Assembly: GCA_964448115.1 (NCBI GenBank)
Contig: CAYUVA010000002.1
Location: forward strand, 1-64,000
Reading direction: 5' to 3'
Source: CAYUVA01 sp964448115 [NCBI: uncultured bacterium]
GTDB taxonomy: Bacteria; CAYUVA01
DNA: 64,000 nt
In this document: positions 54,982-62,483 of the stretch, piece by piece
How the letters are laid out: every line of letters begins with the position of its first letter
Numbering within the stretch: position 1 is the stretch's first letter
Notes under the pieces: generated by a model
What the model saw: the letters and a program-made list of their open reading frames with translations, nothing else
Databases searched by the model: none
Told to the model about the DNA's origin: nothing
Made by a program: the position numbers and the translations under genes

Positions 54982-56425
54982 CTCCTACTTGAATATTCCT
55001 GAACCTTGCCGGCGAAGTTCCGTGTGCTACCCGCATGGTCTGGGAAGGTTGTCCCTTACCGCAGTTAGGCAATCCCCAAACCTTCCAGTGATCCTTGTTC
55101 GCCACTCCATCGCAGCTATTCCAGAACTGGATGGTGATGCCAGTGTATTGTGGATTCTTTATCATATTACCTATTTTGCCGTTTTTTAACTCCCAGCCGA
55201 TCTCACAGCCAAACTGGAAGTTAGCGCGATAGTGGTCAATGCTCCAGGTTTTATTTACCTCCATATAGATTCCATCATCGATTCCCTCGATTAACTCCTG
55301 GAAGCTATGCTCTCCTGGAGCAAGGTTGATATTGGTCATCCTGATTATGGGTATCCTCGACCATCCATCTGCTCTCATGGTGCCATTGGATGTCTTTCCT
55401 AGCAGTCCGGCGGTCTCCCTGGAGGTCAACGGTTCGATCAGGATGCCGTTTTTGACTATGTCGAATCGCTGTGCCGGCACCCCCTCGTCATCGTAGCCGA
55501 AGGTAGCAAGGGCATGGGGAATAGTAGCATCAGCATAGATGGTTACATGCTCGGAGCCATATTTTAGCTTGCCGAAGTCCTCTATGCGCATGAAGCTCTC
55601 CCCGGCGTAATTAGCCTCATAGCCTAATATGCGGTCGAACTCGGCAGGGTGTCCGCAGGACTCGTGAACCTGGAGCACCATCTGGGTAGCATCCAGCACG
55701 ATATCCTTTCTGCCACTAGGGCATTGTTTTGCTGTCAAAAGCTGATGCGCCTCGCTTGCGATGCGGGGTGCGTGTTCAATCAGGTTAAGCTGATCGATCA
55801 GCTCATATCCCCTGCACTCGTAATGCTCTCCAAAGGAGCAAGGGTAGGAGCGCGTCTGGAAGTCGTTATTGCCGATAGCGCTAGCCACCATTCCATGTCC
55901 GCTATCAAGGATGACCTGATCGATATGGCTCCCTTCTGTATTGACGAATAGTTGATGCTTGCGGTGGAACTCCATGGATACCTGGGTCAACTGTACTTGG
56001 TCCTTCTTCTCGGTGAGTTTGCTATCGATCCTTTTCAGCACGGCTATCTTGTCATCAGCGGGAACCTCGAAGGGATCGATATCGAATGGTGAATGGTAAG
56101 AATCATTCACCACCGGCGCCTCAGTGAGCTGCACAGGCTTGGTTCGCACCTTGGCAGATGCCTCTGCGATCTCAACCGCCAACTTGGCAGTAGCATGAAC
56201 CGAGTCCGGATCCATAAGTGATGAGCTGGCGAAGCCCCAGGCTCCATTCTTAAGCACCCTCAAGCCATAGCCATAACTTACAGTATTACTGAATTTACGC
56301 AATACCCCGTTTTTTACCATCAGTTTCTGGAATCGTTCCTCTATGATGCGAATATCGGCGTATTCTGCCTTGAGGAACTTTGTGGTATCAAGGGCTTTTT
56401 GTGCTAGTATATCCCAGTCCAACAA
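54968..56425 (-). CDS. tldD: TldD-family metalloprotease subunit
   Basis: The 485-residue protein carries the zinc-binding HESCGH motif (HExxxH) in VLQVHESCGHPAE near residue 253. The C-terminal part has RMTNINLAPGEHS. These mark TldD, the catalytic half of the TldD/TldE protease. Its stop overlaps the start of the TldE-like gene. The known complex degrades or trims unfolded short peptides; native substrates are not known in most bacteria. The start at ATG 56425 is used. Confidence 0.92.
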   Translation of the reverse strand: MLDWDILAQKALDTTKFLKAEYADIRIIEERFQKLMVKNGVLRKFSNTVSYGYGLRVLKNGAWGFASSSLMDPDSVHATAKLAVEIAEASAKVRTKPVQLTEAPVVNDSYHSPFDIDPFEVPADDKIAVLKRIDSKLTEKKDQVQLTQVSMEFHRKHQLFVNTEGSHIDQVILDSGHGMVASAIGNNDFQTRSYPCSFGEHYECRGYELIDQLNLIEHAPRIASEAHQLLTAKQCPSGRKDIVLDATQMVLQVHESCGHPAEFDRILGYEANYAGESFMRIEDFGKLKYGSEHVTIYADATIPHALATFGYDDEGVPAQRFDIVKNGILIEPLTSRETAGLLGKTSNGTMRADGWSRIPIIRMTNINLAPGEHSFQELIEGIDDGIYMEVNKTWSIDHYRANFQFGCEIGWELKNGKIGNMIKNPQYTGITIQFWNSCDGVANKDHWKVWGLPNCGKGQPSQTMRVAHGTSPARFRNIQVGVGYD

Positions 56426-56664
56426 TTTTATCCTCGCTTTCCAGGGGGATTGTTCATTTTACGGTTCGAGCTTCAACATTGCGAATGCATAATAATTACC
56501 ACAGGTTCTTTTGTCAATGAAAAGGCTTAGAATTAAGCATAACCTTATTTTATTGTTGGTTTTGTTTTTTATTTTACGAGTGTCAAATAAATTTTCCCCC
56601 AAAAGTCGCTGATTTATCGGGATGCCTTGGTTATTTAAATACCCTCCCACCTCAAGCCTCAAAC
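56426..56664. other. AT-rich gap, nothing recognised
   Basis: This 239-base gap is AT-rich and carries a small spurious frame (56459-56677, minus). It may hold the tldD promoter. No repeat, tRNA or terminator stem was found. Confidence 0.5.
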
Positions 56665-57366
56665 CTATTCTCTCCACTCATCGCTGTAGAGCTTGCCGTC
56701 CCTTAGTAGAACCAAGCGCCTTGCACGCTGCATGATCATCTCGTCATGGGTGGAGAACACGAATGTCATCCCGCGTTTCTCGTTAAGTTCCCTCATCATA
56801 TCCAGCAACGCGCTGCCGGTTGCCGAGTCGAGGTTAGCGGTCGGCTCATCGGCAAGGATAATGTCCGGTTGCGATGCCATAGCTCTTACTATGGCGACCC
56901 GCTGTTGCTGTCCCCCGGAAAGCTCCGGCGGTCTCCTGTTCTCCAAGCCTCGCATTCCAACATCCTCCAAAAGTTCCAGTATCCTTTTCTTACGCTCCCT
57001 CGAGGGGATGCCCTGAAGCAGCATGATATACTCAGCGTTCTCCATAACACTGAGCACCGGGATCAGATTGTAAGCCTGGAAGATGAATCCAATATGATCC
57101 CTGCGGTAATCGCTAAGCTCCCTGCCGGACATCTCGCTTATGGCTTTGCCAGCCAGATAAACCTTGCCCGATGTCGGATAATCCAAACCGCTGATCAGGT
57201 TGAGCAGGGTCGATTTCCCAGAGCCGGATGGACCGGCAATGGCGGTGAACTCCCCTTTGTCAATAGCAAGACTCACATCATCCAGCGCTTGAACCTCTAC
57301 CTTGCCGGTCTGATAGACCTTTGAGCATCTCTCCATCCTGATGACTGTCTTTATATCCTCGCTCAT
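56665..57366 (-). CDS. ABC exporter ATPase (LolD/MacB-like)
   Basis: The 233-residue protein has a Walker A GPSGSGKST, an LSGGQQQRV signature, Walker B IILADEPTANLD and a His in FSTHDE, all typical of the MacB/LolD/FtsE type (type VII) ATPases. It starts 12 bases after the permease gene on the same strand. Such pairs move lipoproteins or extrude molecules across or from the inner membrane by mechanotransmission. The exact cargo is unknown. Confidence 0.93.
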   Translation of the reverse strand: MSEDIKTVIRMERCSKVYQTGKVEVQALDDVSLAIDKGEFTAIAGPSGSGKSTLLNLISGLDYPTSGKVYLAGKAISEMSGRELSDYRRDHIGFIFQAYNLIPVLSVMENAEYIMLLQGIPSRERKKRILELLEDVGMRGLENRRPPELSGGQQQRVAIVRAMASQPDIILADEPTANLDSATGSALLDMMRELNEKRGMTFVFSTHDEMIMQRARRLVLLRDGKLYSDEWRE

Positions 57367-57378
57367 AATTTATTGCCT

Positions 57379-58605
57379 CTACATGCTCCTTCTCATCGCC
57401 CGAGCCGGCGTTATCTTGGCTGCGAATATAGCCGGGTAAAGGGCAATGATGATGGTGAATAAAAACAGGTATATAGGATACTTGATGAATTGATATGCCA
57501 TGAGAACAGGCTTTATCGGCTCTCTGAAGGTTACCCCGGCGAACTCCAATCCAGAGTAATCAATTCCATAAGCACCGATTAGCCCAGTAACTACAGCGCC
57601 TACGATATTGCCAATAATGATGCTAAGCATCGCAAGCACCGCCGCCTCAAAAAGTACTAAAAGCGCCATGCGATAAGCCCTGGTGCCGACCGCCCTTAGC
57701 ACACCGAACTCGAACATGCGCTCATAGAGCGACATGAATAGTGTGTTCATGATACCTAATGAGACCACAGCAAAAAGAATAAACGAGGTAATGAATATGG
57801 AAAACTGCGACATCTGCAATATTGCCTCCAGTTGTGTCATGATATCGTTCCATCCCAATGCCACATTGCCATTCTTCGAGTATTTCTTCCAGAAGGTAAG
57901 ATTTCTATCTCCCGATAGCTCTATATCGCTGAATTGAAGGGCTATCTCGTGGAATCCATCATCCAGATTGAGCATCTTTTGAGCTTTTTCGATGGGGATA
58001 AAAGCCATGCCACCATCCATCTCGCGCACATTGAAGGCAAAGATACCTCCGATGCGGAACATCTCCTGAGTCAGCTCGCCAGTGTATATCTGGGCGCTGG
58101 TTATCACTATCTTATCACCGATATCTACCTCCAGCAGATCAGCAAGTTTCCTGCCGATGATTATCTTGCGATGGTCGTTATTAGCCAGATACTTGCCCAT
58201 GATTATCGCCTCATCGAGCTTGGAGACCTCTGCCTCCTTGATAGGATCGATGCCATATAGAAGTATCGAGCTGACATTTTCTGCCGAGGAGATCATTGCA
58301 AAACAGATGCTGCGCGGGGAGTAACTGGAGATAATGTTCTCAGTATCCAGCTCTTCTAATACCTGCTTACCATTGGCGATGATTTTTTCCACTTCATAGG
58401 TATCTGTGAAGCCCTGGTAGTGTATTTGTCCTTGTCCTAGGAAGGTCGAAGTAACCGTGCTAATCATGTTCTCTCCCATGCCTATTATCAAAGCATCGAC
58501 AAAGATTAGCGCAGCCAGTCCGAGACCTATGGCAAGGCAGGCGAGGATGGTTCTCCGCTTATTGCGCAGGGTGTTTCTTAACGCTAGTTTAATCAGCAAC
58601 AGCAA
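57379..58605 (-). CDS. FtsX-like ABC permease (LolC/LolE-like)
   Basis: The 408-residue protein has one N-terminal helix after LALRNTLRNKRRT, a large periplasmic domain (about 45-270), and three C-terminal helices with FGVLRAVGTRAYRMALLVLFEA, the FtsX domain signature. This layout is that of LolC/LolE and MacB-type permeases. There is one permease gene, so a homodimer with the ATPase is likely. With Lnt in the same window, lipoprotein release is a reasonable hypothesis, not shown. Confidence 0.88.
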   Translation of the reverse strand: MLLLIKLALRNTLRNKRRTILACLAIGLGLAALIFVDALIIGMGENMISTVTSTFLGQGQIHYQGFTDTYEVEKIIANGKQVLEELDTENIISSYSPRSICFAMISSAENVSSILLYGIDPIKEAEVSKLDEAIIMGKYLANNDHRKIIIGRKLADLLEVDIGDKIVITSAQIYTGELTQEMFRIGGIFAFNVREMDGGMAFIPIEKAQKMLNLDDGFHEIALQFSDIELSGDRNLTFWKKYSKNGNVALGWNDIMTQLEAILQMSQFSIFITSFILFAVVSLGIMNTLFMSLYERMFEFGVLRAVGTRAYRMALLVLFEAAVLAMLSIIIGNIVGAVVTGLIGAYGIDYSGLEFAGVTFREPIKPVLMAYQFIKYPIYLFLFTIIIALYPAIFAAKITPARAMRRSM

Positions 58606-58676
58606 TCGTCAACCACTATCGATTAGGATTGAACTCCCCATCCCTATGATAGAGAAAAATCCTGTCCCCTCCCCCT

Positions 58677-58838
58677 ATATGAGTTTGTCTCAAAATGTCC
58701 AAGAAGTCCCATACCATGTCATTGCGAGCAAAGCGAAGCAATCTCTATCTTATTGATTATAAAGAAGATTGCTTCGTCGTCCCGACTTGCCGGGACTCCT
58801 CGCAATGACATGTTGGGGGTTTTGAGACAGACTCTATA
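58677..58838. repeat. Nested palindromic element (MITE- or REP-like)
   Basis: Three nested inverted repeats: outer ends GAGTTTGTCTCAAAA (58681-58695) and TTTTGAGACAGACTC (58820-58834), one mismatch; inner CATGTCATTGCGAG (58715-58728) with CTCGCAATGACATG (58799-58812), perfect; and GAAGCAATCT (58735-58744) with AGATTGCTTC (58766-58775), perfect. A small stem GTCCCG/CGGGAC lies at 58779-58796. No ORF is inside. The whole could fold as one hairpin. Confidence 0.85.
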
Positions 58839-58965
58839 TTGGACGAAGGAAAAGCTAACCATTCTATATGATATCTGCGACTAATTTTTCTGTGGCTTGG
58901 AACATGTAATTCTCAATTCAAGATTACTATGTTATATTAACAACACTGCCGATCACTTATACAAT

Positions 58966-59796
58966 ATGTATCAGCAAAGAACAATACGAGAAAAGGTTTC
59001 CTTTGAGGGGATCGGAATCCATACTGGCGATTGCGCTACGGTCGAAGTACTCCCAGCCGACCTGGACTGGGGAATAAGCATTGAATGCAAGGGAAAAGAA
59101 CCGAATCGCAACCAACTGTTTCCAGATCTTGTATATGAGGTCGTAAATTCGACAGATATTCTAATTGGCAATAAAACCATTTGCACGGTGGAGCATCTAC
59201 TCTCAGCCCTTACTGGTCTGGGAATAAGCAATGCAAGGATCGTAATCGATGGAAAAGAGATACCCTATTATGATGGCAGCGCACTTTATTTTATCAATGA
59301 GGTGAGAAAGGTCGGAATCATCGACCAGCCAGGATATCTGGAACCGATAATCATTACCGAAGCCATCGAATGTCAACACGAGGATAAAAAGATCATCGCA
59401 TCTCCCTCTAATGATCTTCATATTGAGTACCATATCGACTTTCCTACAACCTTCATCGGCAGACAGAGTCTCGATATGGTAATCAAGCCAGACAATTATG
59501 CTAAACAAATTGCACCAGCAAGATCTTTTATCACCGAGGATCAAGTCCAATCGCTGCTCGATTCAGGCAAAGCCAGGGGGGGAGATATCGAAAGTGCGGT
59601 AATACTTGGAAAGACAGGGCTTCTATATGGCAAACAGCTTCGCTTTTTCGATGAGCCGGTGCGCCATAAGATCCTGGATTTAATTGGAGATCTGACTTTG
59701 CTTGGAAAACCAGTACAAGGGCATTTCAAGGTGCTAAAAGGAGGTCATGCGTTGCATAACTCGATGGTTAGAGAGATCGCCAGGCGATATCTTTAG
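58966..59796 (+). CDS. lpxC: UDP-3-O-acyl-N-acetylglucosamine deacetylase
   Basis: The frame opens at 58897, but ATG 58966 (MYQQRTIREKVSFEG) is the start that matches the family. The zinc ligands are visible: His77 in TVEHLLSAL, and the His and Asp in RHKILDLIGDL. A third His is in GGHALHNSM. LpxC removes acetyl from UDP-3-O-acyl-GlcNAc in the first committed step of lipid A synthesis, showing an LPS-type outer membrane. Length (about 276) is near the usual. No other lpx gene is adjacent. Confidence 0.94.
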   Translation: MYQQRTIREKVSFEGIGIHTGDCATVEVLPADLDWGISIECKGKEPNRNQLFPDLVYEVVNSTDILIGNKTICTVEHLLSALTGLGISNARIVIDGKEIPYYDGSALYFINEVRKVGIIDQPGYLEPIIITEAIECQHEDKKIIASPSNDLHIEYHIDFPTTFIGRQSLDMVIKPDNYAKQIAPARSFITEDQVQSLLDSGKARGGDIESAVILGKTGLLYGKQLRFFDEPVRHKILDLIGDLTLLGKPVQGHFKVLKGGHALHNSMVREIARRYL

Positions 59797-59825
59797 CCCA
59801 ATTTGCCCCGCCTCATGCAATCTTC

Positions 59826-59834
59826 TGATATAAT
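59826..59834 (+). promoter_or_regulatory. Extended -10 promoter candidate for the 59846 gene
   Basis: TGA-TATAAT fits TGnTATAAT. The GTG start at 59846 is only 11 bases past it, so the transcript would have almost no leader. Confidence 0.45.
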
Positions 59835-59845
59835 CAAAACACAAG

Positions 59846-61315
59846 GTGCAAGAATCGAAGCGACAAGGGGATGTAATTGCCATCTTAGCTATCATCCTCA
59901 TGGGGGTTAGTGGAGCACTGGGATATTTCTTTTATGGATCGATAGTCCAACAGGGTCCCGGTTTTCCGCTAGATGATGCTTATATCCACCTGGTAATCGG
60001 AGGGAATCTTCTGCGGTGGCACCTTGGATTCAATCCAGATGAACCGGCAGCAGCCAGCACCTCCATCCCCTGGAGCTATCTTGTTGGAATGATGGAGAAA
60101 GCCTTTGGGGGAAAGGTTTTCATCGCCTTGGTTATTTTCAATGGTATTTTGCTTGGATTGTGCGGTTTTTTAGTGATCTCCATGATCGAGCCTTCGTCTG
60201 GTCGTCTGGTTCGTTTTTTAGGCGGTTTGATGACAGTTCTGAGCTGGCGTCTGCTGTGGGCTTGTGGCTCCGGGATGGAGACCATGCTGTTCACTTTGGC
60301 TGTGATCTTGGCTGTTTATATTTATCAAAAGTATGACAATATGATCCTGGTTGGATTTACTATGGGACTTTGCGGCATTATTCGTCCCGAGGGTTTATTG
60401 GTATTAGGCGCCCTAGTTTTCACTGAGCTGATTAGACACAAATTGAACAAGCCACAATCGAATTATAAAGGATTTGCCAAGCGAATAATGACCATAGCCA
60501 GTCTATTTCTAATCATCAACCTGCCGGTTTGGCTCCTAAATTACCTTGCAGGTGGTCATATATTCCCAAATACAATGGGTGCCAAGCTAGGAACTTTCAC
60601 TAGTCATAGGATTAAGTTCATTTTTCAGTTGCTACTCGATCTACTCCCACTCGGACTGATAACACTTCCAATTGTAGTCCTTGGATTATACACCAAACTC
60701 AAAGAGCGCTCTCAGGGGTGGGCTTGCATCCTGTTTTCATCGATATGGATCATTTTACATATCAGCGCATTCTTCATGTTTTTACCGGGCACCTACCAGC
60801 ATCTGCGTTACCTGATGCCGATATTACCCGCTTATATTTGGCTGCTCTTTTCTGGAATCTCTTATTTCAGTGTCCGGGATACTATCAAATTCGGAGTCAT
60901 CTTCTTACTTCTGGTATTTAACTTTACAACTGTAATAAACGGAGCGCTTGTTTATGCCTCCAATCTGCGTAATGTAAATGAGCTTCAAGTCAGGGCTGCT
61001 TTATGGATCGACCATCACCTACCGGCGACTGAAATTATCGCAGCCGATGATATCGGAGCCTTGGGATACTATACCGATAACTACATACTGGATCTGAGAG
61101 GATTACTTGGGCAAGGGGTAAATGCAACCTTTGATAAACCTTTACAAATCTCGGCTATGCTTTCACAGAAGAATGTATCTTATCTGTGTATCTATCCTGA
61201 ATTTCATACCGAGCTATTGGACATGCTACCTAGGAAGGTTCTTGTTGCAACCTGGCAGGTCGAGAACAACAGCATTTCCGCAGGCAAAAAGCTCTGTATG
61301 TTTAGTCTTGAGTAA
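59846..61315 (+). CDS. GT-C-like membrane protein
   Basis: The 489-residue protein has a first helix, then FPLDDAYIHLVIGGNLL with two Asp in the first outer loop, a pattern of GT-C transferases. Further on is HLGFNPDEPAAASTS, then about nine hydrophobic helices. A short soluble C-terminus follows (VWRVE-type strands). The GTG at 59846 is the only start that keeps the first helix; a weaker ATG lies 18 codons downstream. It follows lpxC and could modify envelope lipids; this is inference from context. Confidence 0.65.
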   Translation: MQESKRQGDVIAILAIILMGVSGALGYFFYGSIVQQGPGFPLDDAYIHLVIGGNLLRWHLGFNPDEPAAASTSIPWSYLVGMMEKAFGGKVFIALVIFNGILLGLCGFLVISMIEPSSGRLVRFLGGLMTVLSWRLLWACGSGMETMLFTLAVILAVYIYQKYDNMILVGFTMGLCGIIRPEGLLVLGALVFTELIRHKLNKPQSNYKGFAKRIMTIASLFLIINLPVWLLNYLAGGHIFPNTMGAKLGTFTSHRIKFIFQLLLDLLPLGLITLPIVVLGLYTKLKERSQGWACILFSSIWIILHISAFFMFLPGTYQHLRYLMPILPAYIWLLFSGISYFSVRDTIKFGVIFLLLVFNFTTVINGALVYASNLRNVNELQVRAALWIDHHLPATEIIAADDIGALGYYTDNYILDLRGLLGQGVNATFDKPLQISAMLSQKNVSYLCIYPEFHTELLDMLPRKVLVATWQVENNSISAGKKLCMFSLE

Positions 61316-61384
61316 CTAAAAAAGGTCTGCCAGATAAGTCTGAGAATCAAGTTATCGTCCTTTTATTAGCATCTCAGCAATGGT

Positions 61385-61415
61385 TTGATATTGCTTTTTG
61401 ATGTGTATTTATAAT
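61385..61415 (+). promoter_or_regulatory. Promoter candidate for the eIF2B-like gene
   Basis: TTGATA (61385-61390) and TATAAT (61410-61415) are separated by 19 bases, at the long end of usable spacing. Leader to ATG 61473 about 50 bases. Confidence 0.35.
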
Positions 61416-61472
61416 AGCATTATATCATGGAATAAAGAAATGATATCGTTATTATGAGAGAAACGATCTGCT

Positions 61473-62369
61473 ATGGAGAATTCAAACAATCTTGATCGAT
61501 ACTTCGAGCTGTTCCAGGATATATTGGAGGATCATAGCTCAGGCTCTAGCATCCTTATGAAAAAGATTTTACAGAGCCTGTGGAAGGTGATCTGGAATGC
61601 CAAGGTCAATCCCAAGGAGAACCTTATTGAGGTAATAAACTTTCTTACCGCAAAGCTGACCAAAGCACTGCCGCAGATGGCGCCGATTTACTACCTGAAG
61701 GACAAACTGGAACAGATCTATTCTACTGTAAAGCACTATGATAAAGCTGTCGATGAATTCCTGGTATTCATTGAGGAATACAGTAAACGACTATCCAACA
61801 TAGGTCGAAATATAGGAGAAAACTTCATCGAGACGGCACAAAAGCTAGATTCAATAATGACCATAAGCTACTCCGGCACCGTCTTCGAGGTACTGGCTTA
61901 CTGCAAAAGAAACAATGGCTTCAATGGCAAGGTTTTTTGTGCAGAGTCCAGACCTGTCCTGGAAGGAAGGATAATGGCAGAGAAACTCACCAATCTTGAA
62001 ATTCAAACCACCCTTATTACTGATGCCTCCATAGCCAAGTATATCTCAGAATGCCAGGCGGTTCTCATAGGTGCCGATCGCATGGAGCCAGGCAAGATAA
62101 TAAATAAGACAGGCTCGCTCCCCTTGGCTATCTGCGCTAACTACTTCGTGGTGCCAGTTTATGTTTTGGTTACTGAAGATAAGATCCTGACCAGTAATCT
62201 CGTGGTTGATGAAACCGAGCATCCGATAAAAGAGGTCTGGGAGAATCCACCAGATGGGATACAGATAAGAAACCACTACTTTGAGGCTGTTCCCTTCAAT
62301 CTAATCGATTTTATCGCCTGTGAAAGGGGAATCCTTAATCCATCAAAGCTGCTAATGGATCTCTCATAA
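61473..62369 (+). CDS. eIF2B-like protein (initiation factor 2B / ribose-1,5-bisphosphate isomerase fold)
   Basis: The 298-residue protein has an all-helical N-terminal half and a Rossmann-type C-terminal half with TISYSGTVFEVL, CAESRPVLEGR, VLIGADRM and NKTGSLPLAICA. These are the core motifs of the IF-2B alpha/beta/delta family, which includes methylthioribose-1-phosphate isomerase and archaeal ribose-1,5-bisphosphate isomerase. The catalytic Cys region (SYSGTV) has Ser where MtnA uses Cys, so an isomerase role is doubtful. The function in bacteria is unknown. It is convergent with the MCE gene. Confidence 0.8.
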   Translation: MENSNNLDRYFELFQDILEDHSSGSSILMKKILQSLWKVIWNAKVNPKENLIEVINFLTAKLTKALPQMAPIYYLKDKLEQIYSTVKHYDKAVDEFLVFIEEYSKRLSNIGRNIGENFIETAQKLDSIMTISYSGTVFEVLAYCKRNNGFNGKVFCAESRPVLEGRIMAEKLTNLEIQTTLITDASIAKYISECQAVLIGADRMEPGKIINKTGSLPLAICANYFVVPVYVLVTEDKILTSNLVVDETEHPIKEVWENPPDGIQIRNHYFEAVPFNLIDFIACERGILNPSKLLMDLS

Positions 62370-62373
62370 TTGT

Positions 62374-62480
62374 CTGGTTGGTTAGTTTCTGGTTGATTAG
62401 TTTCTGGTTGAATAGTTGTTTAGTTGTTTAGTTTCTAATTGATTAGGTGCTTAGTTGAATAATTAGCTGGTGGCTGTGGT
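62374..62480. repeat. Short imperfect tandem repeats
   Basis: Units such as CTGGTTGGTTAGTTT, CTGGTTGATTAGTTT and CTGGTTGAATAGTTG follow each other, then related GTTTAGTTGTTTAG and ATTGATTAG forms. They fill the gap between two convergent genes. No CRISPR-like spacing. Confidence 0.65.
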
Positions 62481-62483
62481 TGA

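Noticed and set aside
56459-56677. 72-codon minus-strand frame after the ABC ATPase
   Set aside because: It is AT-rich, overlaps the end of the ATPase, lacks a ribosome site, and looks like intergenic sequence.
62374-62480. CRISPR array
   Set aside because: Units abut without unique spacers, and no cas gene is present.
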